Below the pieces are notes generated by a model, which saw only the letters and a program-made list of their open reading frames with translations, was not told where the DNA came from and did no database searches. Made by a program: the position numbers and the translations under genes. Positions 17,269 to 25,717 of a stretch of 64,000 nt of DNA are shown piece by piece. Positions within the stretch are counted from its first letter, which is position 1. Each line of letters opens with the position of its first letter. The DNA is from Micromonospora tarapacensis (GTDB taxonomy: Bacteria; Actinomycetota; Actinomycetes; Mycobacteriales; Micromonosporaceae): the NCBI RefSeq assembly GCF_019697375.1, contig NZ_JAHCDI010000004.1, forward strand, positions 4,885,324 through 4,949,323. Direction: 5' to 3'.

Positions 17269-17754
17269 CTATCGGGCGAGCAGTGCGCCGATCAGGCAGG
17301 CGAAGGCAACGACCGAGCTGACCGTCCGGACCAGGTTCCAGCGCACCCACGGCACCTCGAACCGCCGCCGGATCGCCGCCAGGTCGGTGATCCCGTCGAC
17401 CGACCCGGCGGCGTCCAACTGATTGTTGAGCGGCACGTTGCACCGTCCCGTCACGCCAAGGGTGACGAGGTGACCGACCAGCGCGGCGACGAGCCAGCCG
17501 AACACCGCACCGCCGGTGCCGAAATATCCGGCCACGGCCACCACGACCAGCAACGGCCCACCGAGAAACACCGACAGGAACCAGCCGTTGATGATCTTCC
17601 GGTTGATCGACTGCATGGTGCCGACCAGGGTCCGATCGTCCGTCGCGGCCAGACCCGGCATCACCGAACAGGCGTACGCGAAGAACAACCCCGCCACCAG
17701 CCCGGTGGCCAGGGTCCCCCCGGCCAGGACGGCGAGAAGAATCATCTCCGGCAT
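17269..17754 (-). CDS. DUF1772 (anthrone oxygenase-like) membrane protein
   Basis: 161 residues with four membrane segments: LLAVLAGGTLATGLVAGLFFAY, FLSVFLGGPLLVVVAVAGYF, FGWLVAALVGHLVTLG and VSSVVAFACLIGALLA. CNVPLNN and the W near the C-terminus are typical DUF1772 features. The ATG at 17754 (MPEMILLAVL) is chosen because the upstream frame is arginine-rich filler that reads antisense into the tRNA remnant. Function in this context is unknown. Confidence 0.8.
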   Translation of the reverse strand: MPEMILLAVLAGGTLATGLVAGLFFAYACSVMPGLAATDDRTLVGTMQSINRKIINGWFLSVFLGGPLLVVVAVAGYFGTGGAVFGWLVAALVGHLVTLGVTGRCNVPLNNQLDAAGSVDGITDLAAIRRRFEVPWVRWNLVRTVSSVVAFACLIGALLAR

Positions 17755-17912
17755 GCTGGACCTCCAGGGGTGGTGGTGACGGCTCAGCCGATCCTGCCAG
17801 CCGACGTCCACCTCCCGACTCCATGCACCGGCCAGACCTGTCGACCCGACGCATCGACGCCGACCGGAAGCCGCGAACCCGCCCCCGTCGGTGTCCGGTA
17901 ACCTGAGCGGAC

Positions 17913-17953
17913 GGGCCGCTAGCTCAATGGCAGAGCTGTGGACTTTAATCCTT
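17913..17953 (+). pseudogene. tRNA-Lys (anticodon TTT) 5' half, truncated at the island edge
   Basis: The acceptor strand GGGCCGC, D-arm GCTC-AATGGCA-GAGC and anticodon stem GTGGA/TCC are present. The anticodon loop reads CTTTAA, one T short of the usual CTTTTAA. After TCC the sequence diverges (TTAGCAATT) and no variable arm, T-arm or matching GCGGCCC acceptor strand follows. This is a tRNA gene cut in or next to the anticodon loop, a known tyrosine-recombinase target position. It marks the left boundary of the accessory region. The missing half was not seen in this window. Confidence 0.75.
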
Positions 17954-18329
17954 AGCAATTTCTGTCAGCAATGTAACGATCATGTACTGGTCTGCGAAAA
18001 ATCGGCGTCTCTAATCCACATCGGACTGTGGATGCTCGTCGGCTGCTCGCCCGTCATGCAGGAATTTGCCCGCTACCCCGCGACAGGCGGGGTGGTGCGG
18101 GTTGGCCATGGGATGAGCATCGGTTTCCTAAGACGACGCTCTATCTGTATACAGAGGCCAACTACCTGCGGGTTCCTATTCTGTTTTCAGGTTAGCAGGT
18201 CGCACGTGCGCGTTGCTGTACTCGCTTGCCGAAGATCAGCCGAACGGGCGTAAGTCCTGCTTAGGCCATGCTTCGGCCGCTTCGACGCGTCCTCACCGAG
18301 ATCCGGTGAAGGTGCCGCGCCGCGTCAGT
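17954..18329. other. Low-GC stretch at the island's left end, no gene recognised
   Basis: GC drops sharply compared with the flanking core. Short open frames on the plus strand lack recognisable protein character. It contains one TTCTGTCAGC motif of the type repeated elsewhere in the element (near 17960-17970) and a short inverted GCTACCCCGCGACAGGCGGGGT-like hairpin near 18073-18093. Attachment-site DNA is the most likely role. Confidence 0.4.
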
Positions 18330-18536
18330 TTACGGTGCCACGAGAGCGTGGGCCAGCAGCGTGGCGAGTTTGGCTGCGCGTGCCGGGTGGTGATGGCCGA
18401 CCCAGAGAACTCGTCCGATGAGGTATTGAGCGAAGTCAGGGTGGTCGGTCCACTTCTACACGGCGAGGCCGGCGCGGGCGGCGTTGTGCAGGATGGCGCG
18501 GAGCCGGTCGCACTCGTCGCGACTCTGCCGGGGGCC
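18330..18536 (-). pseudogene. Retron/group II-type reverse transcriptase, C-terminal remnant
   Basis: Read on the minus strand, the sequence gives a segment RLRAILHNAARAGL, an in-frame stop (TAG at 18456-18458), then HPDFAQYLIGRVLWVG, HHPARAAKLATLLAHALVAP and a TAA stop at 18330-18332. The pattern of a helix, then FxxYLxGRxxWV, then NPARxAKLxxL is the characteristic end of bacterial retron-type reverse transcriptases. The catalytic YxDD domain is absent and the frame is interrupted. It is therefore a degraded fragment left by an earlier element. Identified from memory of family sequence patterns. Confidence 0.6.
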
Positions 18537-18639
18537 CGCTCGGTCCCCGCGCGACGCGGTACCTTTCTCCTGACATCCGATACACCAGCACCCCGCGTAC
18601 AATTCACATAAACCAACTCGCTCCCGTTAGGCATCAAGC

Positions 18640-19404
18640 ATGGACTCGGCAGGCATATTTTTCGACTCGGATACCGAACTCTTTGTCAGTCGCTTCGAGG
18701 AGTTGCGCCCTGCATGTTATGAGCAAACGATACATATTGCAGAAGTTGATCTACGGAGGGGTGCCTTTCGGTCTGAGGGAGAAAGGGAAGTGGCGGGGCC
18801 TCAGGCTGAGGTGGTTCTCCGCGTCGCCATCAACTGTCATGAGAAAGCAGTCATGCGGTACGCAGAAGCCTTGTCGGCCGCCTCGTGGCTTTGGGCTCTC
18901 CGGCGAGTTCCGGAGCATTGCTTTCTGGGGTCAAGCCAAGGCTCCTGCCATGAGCGAAGGCACCTCGCCGAGGTATTTAGCAGCAAGTATGGGAAGCCTG
19001 CAACGCCAAGCTCAGGCAGAGCCCTCTCGCCGCCAGTGCTGGAAACCGAGCAAGTTGAGTCAGTGGCTCGATTTGTGGCAGCTGCAACTATTCTCTCACG
19101 ATTGCATGCCATGTATAGAATGTGCGGCAAGGGAGCCGCTGTTCTACTTCGCAAGGAACAGATGCCCTTGGTCAAGGCATCCCCGGAGCTCAGCGCATCC
19201 GTGAAGCGTTACGAGGAACGTCGCAGTTTGCCGACGCCCCGCTCTGCTGGCAGGGCCGGCACAGTATTAGTTGAGGAGGTTGCGGAGGTAGGCGCAGGCA
19301 CTGTAATCGGTGCCCCTGGAACCGTCCCACACCGCGCACGAGCCCTGCACCGCCGGCATTGGGGCACTGCTGTCAGCCGGCCGGCACGGCACGGCACCGG
19401 ATAG
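18640..19404 (+). CDS. Unrecognised protein of atypical composition
   Basis: 254 residues from ATG 18640, which has no strong ribosome site. The first 200 residues have balanced composition (FFDSDTELFVSRFEELRP, ATILSRLHAMYRMC, ELSASVKRYEERRSL) and codon use with far more A/T at third positions than neighbours, indicating acquired DNA. The last 45 residues are Arg/His-rich and may be out of a natural frame. No domain recognised. Whether it is expressed is uncertain; no partner gene is obvious. Confidence 0.45.
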   Translation: MDSAGIFFDSDTELFVSRFEELRPACYEQTIHIAEVDLRRGAFRSEGEREVAGPQAEVVLRVAINCHEKAVMRYAEALSAASWLWALRRVPEHCFLGSSQGSCHERRHLAEVFSSKYGKPATPSSGRALSPPVLETEQVESVARFVAAATILSRLHAMYRMCGKGAAVLLRKEQMPLVKASPELSASVKRYEERRSLPTPRSAGRAGTVLVEEVAEVGAGTVIGAPGTVPHRARALHRRHWGTAVSRPARHGTG

Positions 19405-19481
19405 GAGGCGCCGCCAGGCTTGGGGATCCGCCCCGCAGAGGCCTATTGAGGTGACGTATAGCGACTGCGGTGGACGGCTGT

Positions 19482-20408
19482 CTACCAGCGACGACGCCGA
19501 TAAACCTGGACTTCGCGTACGGGCATCTCCGACCAGTGCAGTAGGCGGTCGACGACAGGGCGGGCCAGGTAGGGGGTGATCCGGTCGCGTTCGTGCTCTT
19601 CGGCGAACTGTTCGGCTCGCGCGGTTTCGCCAGCAAGGTCAAGCGCTTTGATGAGCTCTACGACGAGTAGGTCAAGGCGATGGTTCTCCGCCTCAGCGGC
19701 CGTGAGGCGTTCGTGGGCGGCGACCGCGCGATGGCCGCACCATTGCCGCAGAAGCTCGTGCTCGGGTCGGACGTGCTTGCGGTACCACCGATACTCCCAT
19801 TCCGGACTGGACTGTTCACCCTTACGGACGGGGTGCGGGCCGCCGTGTTTGCACTTGTGGCGGGCCTCGACCTCCTCCTCGATCACATGCTCCAGGATGC
19901 TCTGCGAGTGAACGCGGCAGGCGACCTCCGCGATCATGACGGTGCCGGCGGGCGAGACAACCGTGCCTTCACCAGTGGTGAACCACTGCACCTTCGCGGG
20001 GACCTCCTCGACCGGCACTCGGAGGATTTCTGTCAGCCTCGTGCGGTCCTTGATGACTGTCGCGTTCTCGACCGGACGCCAGTCCAGCTCCGCCACATCC
20101 TCGGGGATGAGGGCAGAGAAGACGGTGTAAACCGCGCTTCGTTCGACGGAGTCGAGTTCGAAGTCGTCGATGCGCTGCCAGCCCGCCTGTTGGGCATCAT
20201 AGGCTTCGACACCCGACCAGCGGACTTTCAGCCGAGTCGACGGCACGGATTGCACACGGCGATCGCCGTCGAGAAACTCCACCTCGATGCTCGCCGTGAC
20301 CTTCTTCGGCGTGACAGCCTTGATGCGCACGCGTTCCGACGGTGCGGTGTCTCGAAGGCGGTACGCCCATTCGTCACCGACGACGTACTGCGATGCATCG
20401 AACGCCAC
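19482..20408 (-). CDS. Unrecognised soluble protein, possibly nucleic-acid associated
   Basis: 308 residues. GTG 20408 is chosen over the long upstream frame: GAGGGG lies 9 nt before it and recognisable sequence begins at HVAFDASQYVVGDEW. The N-terminal half is beta-rich (RIKAVTPKKVTASIEVEFLDG, RVQSVPSTRLKVRW). The C-terminal half is helical, with a CKHGGPHP His/Cys cluster and an EWEYRWYRKHVRPEHELLRQW segment. It is divergent from the 20551 gene with about 140 bp between starts, which suggests a functional pair. No confident family. Confidence 0.65.
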   Translation of the reverse strand: MAFDASQYVVGDEWAYRLRDTAPSERVRIKAVTPKKVTASIEVEFLDGDRRVQSVPSTRLKVRWSGVEAYDAQQAGWQRIDDFELDSVERSAVYTVFSALIPEDVAELDWRPVENATVIKDRTRLTEILRVPVEEVPAKVQWFTTGEGTVVSPAGTVMIAEVACRVHSQSILEHVIEEEVEARHKCKHGGPHPVRKGEQSSPEWEYRWYRKHVRPEHELLRQWCGHRAVAAHERLTAAEAENHRLDLLVVELIKALDLAGETARAEQFAEEHERDRITPYLARPVVDRLLHWSEMPVREVQVYRRRRW

Positions 20409-20550
20409 GTGAACCGCCCCTCGGATGCCGATCCTGCCCTGAGACAGTAGAGCTCGCGTGCGCAGTACCACTCTGGCGTCGACTGATGGCCGACGCCTGC
20501 AGGATGTTGAGAGCCTATGCCGAGGGGGAAGTCGTTGATATAACTGGCCG

Positions 20551-22116
20551 ATGGTCGACATCGCCGCCCCGCTGAAATCGCACCAAGTCGAGGTGCTGCG
20601 CTGGGTAGAGGCTGGATGTCCCGACGCCGACATGCCCGGCGACGGCGCGAAACACACCGCGAGGGCGTTGCAGGGGCGCCGTCTGGTCACCGTGTCGCGT
20701 CGGGACGGCCGGTGGTCCGCCGCCCTGACCGAGCGGGGCCGCTACTACCTCGACAACGGCCGGTACCCGGTCGTGACCGGCACCGCGATCGCGACGGCCC
20801 GCACCCTTCCGGAGAACTCTTCCACACAGCCGGCCTCTGGCGGAGGGGGCCGCCAGCCGACGACGCGGCCGTCCGTGATTCAAGAAGCGACCGCGCTGAT
20901 CGAGCGGCTCCAGACCAACGGCGGCACCGTGGTCGTGTCGGACCCGGACACCGACAAGCGTGCGAGCTATCGGCGTGCCATCCACGCCGCCAAGCAGCAC
21001 AAACTCGTGCCAGTCGGCTGCGATCTCCGGCGCACTGGCCGCAACACCGGCGACCTCGTCATTCGCCTCTACTCGGCAGCGCAACCCTACGACACGGACT
21101 GGAACCGGCTACGGCTCAACCAAGGCGACATCCGCATCCCGCCGCCGGCCGACTACAGCGCTCTCGAACAGGACCCCACCAACCTGCAGGTAGCACCAGA
21201 ATCGATACCCCGGGTGATTGGTCTGCTTCACACGCTCGACCATGCCGGGGCGGACCGCAAGTGCCGCGTCGGTGTCGACCGCACCACGAAGAACCCGAAA
21301 CCGTTCCTCAAGTTCGGCAGCGCGCGGCGGTCGCTCGATATCTTCGAAGAGCACGACCAGGTGCCCCACGTGCTTACCGCCGACGAACGGCGAACGCGGC
21401 GACTCCGTCCCTGGGCAGACATTCCGGAGTTCGACAAGGTAGCCACCGGCCGTCTCCGGCTCGAAGTCAGGAAGTCCCAATCCGGCCAGCGCCTCGCCTG
21501 GCGCGACACCGCGACCAAGAGCTTAAAACAGCAGGCCGTCCGCATCGTCGCCGACATTATCAAGGCCATCAAAGAGCAGGAGCAGATTTCCGCTGCCTTC
21601 CGGCAGCGCGAGAAGGAGCGGCAAGCAGCGGCGAGACTTGCCGTGTGTCAGGGAAACCGACCAGCACGGTTCGGGAAGAGGCCGACGGAAAAGGACCCAC
21701 ACCATGGGCACCTCGCCGGCGGCCCACTTCACTCGGCGAGCGGCCTGGAGAAACGGGCCAGCGGCAACGCTGGAACCGCGCTCCAGGCCGACTCAACGCG
21801 GCGTTGCATCGGCTGCAGGCACGCCCGAAACGCCGGCGACGACGCCGGTGGTGGCCGAATCCCGACCACCTGCCGCGTCCCGGGCCGGGCATCGTGCCTG
21901 GCGCCTCGCCCGTGTCGGTCGCCGCTGGCTGCACCAGTGATGGGAAGCCCTCCGTACCGGCTGCCATGCCTGGGAATGCGCGAACCGGTGTCAGCGAGGA
22001 TGATCGATGGACATCTTGTCCGTACAGGCAGCGGTGACCGCGCCCGAGAGGACAAAAACGTCGGCAGGGGTGCTGTGTCACCTTGTCCGGGCATGCGATC
22101 GGCGGCGGCCACATGA
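20551..22116 (+). CDS. Unrecognised protein with N-terminal winged-helix-like domain, C-terminus altered
   Basis: Residues 5-75 (HQVEVLRWVEAGCP, ARALQGRRLVTVSRRDGRW, LTERGRYYLDNG) look like a winged helix, and the middle is mixed alpha/beta (NGGTVVVSDPDTDKRASYRRAI). A basic helical region (REKERQAAARLA) ends near residue 365. From about 21645 the frame becomes Gly/Arg/Pro-rich without protein character and ends at 22116, while another frame then looks better (RQRWNRAPGRLNAALHRL). A rearrangement or frameshift has probably replaced the native C-terminus. Divergent partner of the 19482-20408 gene. Confidence 0.6.
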   Translation: MVDIAAPLKSHQVEVLRWVEAGCPDADMPGDGAKHTARALQGRRLVTVSRRDGRWSAALTERGRYYLDNGRYPVVTGTAIATARTLPENSSTQPASGGGGRQPTTRPSVIQEATALIERLQTNGGTVVVSDPDTDKRASYRRAIHAAKQHKLVPVGCDLRRTGRNTGDLVIRLYSAAQPYDTDWNRLRLNQGDIRIPPPADYSALEQDPTNLQVAPESIPRVIGLLHTLDHAGADRKCRVGVDRTTKNPKPFLKFGSARRSLDIFEEHDQVPHVLTADERRTRRLRPWADIPEFDKVATGRLRLEVRKSQSGQRLAWRDTATKSLKQQAVRIVADIIKAIKEQEQISAAFRQREKERQAAARLAVCQGNRPARFGKRPTEKDPHHGHLAGGPLHSASGLEKRASGNAGTALQADSTRRCIGCRHARNAGDDAGGGRIPTTCRVPGRASCLAPRPCRSPLAAPVMGSPPYRLPCLGMREPVSARMIDGHLVRTGSGDRAREDKNVGRGAVSPCPGMRSAAAT

Positions 22117-22561
22117 CGTCGAGAGATGTCGACCGCTTCCGCGCGCGCGGCCATGACCTCCAGGTGGGCAGAAGGTGTCCTCCGCGTCCGGCCGAAAAGT
22201 CTGCGGCGTCGCGCATGTCATCGATGCTCTTCGTTGACAAAGTGTCCGGCGCGGTCGCTGAGCAGGGTCGGGACAGCTCGGTCACGCGCGTGTTCCTGAC
22301 CTCGAGTGACACTGGCATCGATTGGCGACAGTCCCTCCCGTGGTGTCGGTGGTCAAACCGGCATGACATCCCTGCGCCGCATGAACGGGCGCGTCAACCG
22401 CACGCAGGCCATGTCCGCGCCGATCGGGTAGGGACATCTCCGCGGACACCATGTCATGGACCTGCATGAGTGCCTGACCGGCCGTCGCCGCCGCTGCGCG
22501 TGACACGTTGGCACCGCGGCCGAGCCGTCGGCGGACACGCTGTCGCAGCACCCGTGAACCG
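22117..22561. other. No gene recognised; scrambled DNA before the first IS copy
   Basis: Several short overlapping frames exist on both strands, but none has a ribosome site plus protein-like composition. TGTCC/TGTCA words recur (for example near 22240, 22360 and 22436). It is probably remnant DNA between the truncated gene and the IS. Confidence 0.4.
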
Positions 22562-22711
22562 TCAGAGGGCGGTTCGAAGATCGTTGAGTTGATCTATGCG
22601 TTGTGCCCGGTTGGAGGCATTCCGGCAGGTTCGTCAGTGTTAGCGATGGTCGATGGCGTCGGATGTGAGTCTTGGTCGTGACCGTCGGGCGGCTGTGGCG
22701 TTAGCCCGGTC

Positions 22712-23548
22712 ATGGGTGATCGAAAGCGGTATCCCAGCGATGTCACCGACGAGCAGTGGGAGCTGATCGGGCCGTTTCTGCAGGCGTGGAAGGCCAAGCG
22801 GGTCGCGGTGTCGGTGTCGGGTCAGCAGGGCGACTACGACCTGCGGGAGATCGTGAACGCGATCTTCTACCAGAACCGGACCGGGTGTCAGTGGGCGTAT
22901 CTGCCGCATGACCTGCCGCCGAAGTCCGCGACGTACTACTACTTCGCCCTGTGGCGTGACGACGGCACCGACCAGGTGATCCATGACCTGCTGCGCTGCC
23001 AGGCGCGGGAGAAGGCCGGCCGCGCCGAGGATCCGAGCGCGGTGGTGCTGGACACCCAGTCGATCCGCGCGGCCAACCACGTGCCCGCGGCCACGACCGG
23101 CAAGGACGCCAGCAAGAAGGTTCCGGGGCGTAAGCGAGGCCTGGCCGTGGACGCGTTGGGGCTGGTCATCGCGGTCGTGGTGACCGCGGCGTCGGTCACC
23201 GACAACACCATCGGCATCCGGTTGCTCGACAAGGTCACCACGCACACCCCGACGGTCACCCGCGCGTGGGTCGACGCCGGGTTCAAACAGGACCTCGCGC
23301 TGCACGGGGCCGTCCTGGGTGTCGACGTCGAGGTCGTCAAACGCTCCGACACCCGGCCCGGGTTCGTACCGATCCGCAAACGGTGGATCGTGGAACAGGT
23401 CAACGGCACCCTGATGCTGCACCGACGCCTCGTGCGCGAGTACGAAAGCCGCCCGGAGTCATCGGTGTCCCGCACCCTCTGGGCATCGATGGCCAACATG
23501 GTGCGCCGGCTCACCGGCACGAGCACCCCGTCCTGGCGACACCGATGA
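22712..23548 (+). CDS. IS5-family transposase (copy 1)
   Basis: 278 residues in one frame. The DUF4096-type N-terminus (YPSDVTDEQWELIGPFL, REIVNAIFYQNRTGCQWAYLPHDLPP) is followed by a DDE domain: VVLDTQSIRA holds the first Asp, VTRAWVDAGF the second, and RRWIVEQVNG-type sequence (KRWIVEQVNG) the Glu. The last codons overlap the next gene's ATG (ATGA). Identical to the product of copy 2. Confidence 0.93.
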   Translation: MGDRKRYPSDVTDEQWELIGPFLQAWKAKRVAVSVSGQQGDYDLREIVNAIFYQNRTGCQWAYLPHDLPPKSATYYYFALWRDDGTDQVIHDLLRCQAREKAGRAEDPSAVVLDTQSIRAANHVPAATTGKDASKKVPGRKRGLAVDALGLVIAVVVTAASVTDNTIGIRLLDKVTTHTPTVTRAWVDAGFKQDLALHGAVLGVDVEVVKRSDTRPGFVPIRKRWIVEQVNGTLMLHRRLVREYESRPESSVSRTLWASMANMVRRLTGTSTPSWRHR

Positions 23549-23952
23549 ACCTGACCACGGTCCTCGACCTGATCACCGAACGCGAAGCCGCCACCGACCA
23601 GACCGCGGCCCGGCTCCGCGAACAGATCAACGCGCTCACCGGCGAACTCGCCCGCGTCGAGGGCGAACTGGCCGACCTGGCAACCACCCGCACCACCCTG
23701 CGCGCCGTCACCGCCGCCGAGTTCACCGCCGACGACCCGACCATCGCCAGCGCCCCCTACCAGCAGATCCTGCACATCCTCGGCACCACGCCCACCGGCA
23801 TGCGCGCCAAGGACATCTGCCTCGCGCTCGGCGTCGAGCCCTCACCGAAACACGTCGAAGGCACCCGCGCGAAGCTGAAACGCATGGTCAACCGCCAAGT
23901 CCTGACCGAAGACCAGCCCGGAGTGTTCGCCCTTATCCCGAAACGGACCTAA
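23545..23952 (+). CDS. IS accessory protein with coiled coil and winged helix (copy 1)
   Basis: 135 residues translationally coupled to the transposase by ATGA. A heptad-rich coiled coil (about 5-55) is followed by a winged-helix-like domain (YQQILHILGTTPTGMRAKDICLALG, KRMVNRQVLTEDQPGVFALI). It lies inside the IS ends, so it moves with the element. It may regulate or assist transposition; its function is unassigned. The longer frame from 23266 is antisense-like filler. Confidence 0.75.
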   Translation: MNLTTVLDLITEREAATDQTAARLREQINALTGELARVEGELADLATTRTTLRAVTAAEFTADDPTIASAPYQQILHILGTTPTGMRAKDICLALGVEPSPKHVEGTRAKLKRMVNRQVLTEDQPGVFALIPKRT

Positions 23953-24189
23953 ACCTCCGAACCGCCCTCTCACAGGATCGGTTCGCGGGCGTTGTCAGTG
24001 GTGTTGGCGCCGTGTCACAGGTTGCGGGGTGAGCCGGTGTCAGAGGGCGGTTCGAAGATCGTTGAGTTGATCTATGCGTTGTGCCCGGTTGGAGGCATTC
24101 CGGCAGGTTCGTCAGTGTTAGCGATGGTCGATGGCGTCGGATGTGAGTCTTGGTCGTGACCGTCGGGCGGCTGTGGCGTTAGCCCGGTC

Positions 24190-25026
24190 ATGGGTGATCG
24201 AAAGCGGTATCCCAGCGATGTCACCGACGAGCAGTGGGAGCTGATCGGGCCGTTTCTGCAGGCGTGGAAGGCCAAGCGGGTCGCGGTGTCGGTGTCGGGT
24301 CAGCAGGGCGACTACGACCTGCGGGAGATCGTGAACGCGATCTTCTACCAGAACCGGACCGGGTGTCAGTGGGCGTATCTGCCGCATGACCTGCCGCCGA
24401 AGTCCGCGACGTACTACTACTTCGCCCTGTGGCGTGACGACGGCACCGACCAGGTGATCCATGACCTGCTGCGCTGCCAGGCGCGGGAGAAGGCCGGCCG
24501 CGCCGAGGATCCGAGCGCGGTGGTGCTGGACACCCAGTCGATCCGCGCGGCCAACCACGTGCCCGCGGCCACGACCGGCAAGGACGCCAGCAAGAAGGTT
24601 CCGGGGCGTAAGCGAGGCCTGGCCGTGGACGCGTTGGGGCTGGTCATCGCGGTCGTGGTGACCGCGGCGTCGGTCACCGACAACACCATCGGCATCCGGT
24701 TGCTCGACAAGGTCACCACGCACACCCCGACGGTCACCCGCGCGTGGGTCGACGCCGGGTTCAAACAGGACCTCGCGCTGCACGGGGCCGTCCTGGGTGT
24801 CGACGTCGAGGTCGTCAAACGCTCCGACACCCGGCCCGGGTTCGTACCGATCCGCAAACGGTGGATCGTGGAACAGGTCAACGGCACCCTGATGCTGCAC
24901 CGACGCCTCGTGCGCGAGTACGAAAGCCGCCCGGAGTCATCGGTGTCCCGCACCCTCTGGGCATCGATGGCCAACATGGTGCGCCGGCTCACCGGCACGA
25001 GCACCCCGTCCTGGCGACACCGATGA
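24190..25026 (+). CDS. IS5-family transposase (copy 2)
   Basis: 278 residues, identical to the copy 1 transposase with the same DDE motifs and ATGA overlap. Identity over the whole IS indicates recent duplication or gene conversion. Confidence 0.93.
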   Translation: MGDRKRYPSDVTDEQWELIGPFLQAWKAKRVAVSVSGQQGDYDLREIVNAIFYQNRTGCQWAYLPHDLPPKSATYYYFALWRDDGTDQVIHDLLRCQAREKAGRAEDPSAVVLDTQSIRAANHVPAATTGKDASKKVPGRKRGLAVDALGLVIAVVVTAASVTDNTIGIRLLDKVTTHTPTVTRAWVDAGFKQDLALHGAVLGVDVEVVKRSDTRPGFVPIRKRWIVEQVNGTLMLHRRLVREYESRPESSVSRTLWASMANMVRRLTGTSTPSWRHR

Positions 25027-25430
25027 ACCTGACCACGGTCCTCGACCTGATCACCGAACGCGAAGCCGCCACCGACCAGACCGCGGCCCGGCTCCGCGAA
25101 CAGATCAACGCGCTCACCGGCGAACTCGCCCGCGTCGAGGGCGAACTGGCCGACCTGGCAACCACCCGCACCACCCTGCGCGCCGTCACCGCCGCCGAGT
25201 TCACCGCCGACGACCCGACCATCGCCAGCGCCCCCTACCAGCAGATCCTGCACATCCTCGGCACCACGCCCACCGGCATGCGCGCCAAGGACATCTGCCT
25301 CGCGCTCGGCGTCGAGCCCTCACCGAAACACGTCGAAGGCACCCGCGCGAAGCTGAAACGCATGGTCAACCGCCAAGTCCTGACCGAAGACCAGCCCGGA
25401 GTGTTCGCCCTTATCCCGAAACGGACCTAA
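25023..25430 (+). CDS. IS accessory protein (copy 2)
   Basis: 135 residues, identical to the copy 1 accessory protein: N-terminal coiled coil, C-terminal winged-helix-like domain, start coupled to the transposase stop. Confidence 0.75.
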   Translation: MNLTTVLDLITEREAATDQTAARLREQINALTGELARVEGELADLATTRTTLRAVTAAEFTADDPTIASAPYQQILHILGTTPTGMRAKDICLALGVEPSPKHVEGTRAKLKRMVNRQVLTEDQPGVFALIPKRT

Positions 25431-25450
25431 ACCTCCGAACCGCCCTCTCA

Positions 25451-25717
25451 GAGCTACCGCAGGCGCGTGTCACAAGTTCTGTCAGCGTCTCACAGGGCAG
25501 GTCAACCCGCCTTTGTCAGAACCTATTTCATCAATCACAGTCGATTAACGTCCTCTTGTCCCCGCCTCTGTCAGAGGTCGGGGAACGGGCGGTGATCGGG
25601 GTTCTGAGCAGCTCTGTCAGAGGCTTGTGAGCCCGCTGTGGCGGAATCGATGTCACCGCTCGCCGCGACAACACCGGCGACGTCATCGAATCCCTTCGCT
25701 GTCACAGGAGTTTTGAC
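25451..25717. repeat. Cluster of TGTCA-type motifs upstream of the transfer region
   Basis: Seven TGTCA words occur in 267 bp: GTGTCAC, TCTGTCAG, TTTGTCAG, two CTCTGTCAGAG palindromes (25566-25576 and 25612-25622, 46 bp apart), ATGTCAC and CTGTCACAGG. Inverse forms CTCACAG, CACAG and TTGTGAG lie between them. The last copy overlaps the ribosome site of the 25718 gene. The density far exceeds chance (about 0.3 expected on one strand). Operator array or replication iterons are both possible. Confidence 0.7.

Larger units (their letters stand above)
22565..23969 (+). mobile_element. IS5-family insertion sequence, copy 1
   Basis: 1,405 bp bounded by inverted ends GAGGGCGGTTCG and CGAACCGCCCTC. 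A 3-bp TCA target duplication is at 22562-22564 and 23970-23972. TNA-type 3-bp duplications are typical of the IS427 subgroup of IS5. It carries a DDE transposase and an overlapping small accessory gene. Confidence 0.9.
24043..25447 (+). mobile_element. IS5-family insertion sequence, copy 2 (identical, tandem direct)
   Basis: Exact 1,405-bp copy displaced by 1,478 bp in the same orientation. It has its own TCA duplication (24040-24042, 25448-25450), so it is an independent insertion, not a tandem duplication. Only 67 bp of element DNA (23973-24039, containing TTGTCAG and GTGTCACAGG) separates the copies. Its reconstructed target is GGTGTCAGAGC, one of the element's TGTCA motifs. Confidence 0.9.

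Noticed and set aside
17891..18253. 120-codon frame spanning the tRNA remnant
   Set aside because: It reads through a tRNA fragment and low-GC attachment DNA; not coding.
22083..22551. Short frames on both strands before the first IS copy
   Set aside because: No start signals or domain-like sequence; overlapping frames of similar quality cannot be separated.
24043..25447. Interpreting the two IS copies as one composite transposon
   Set aside because: Only 73 bp lie between them and each has its own TCA duplication, so there is no cargo to mobilise.
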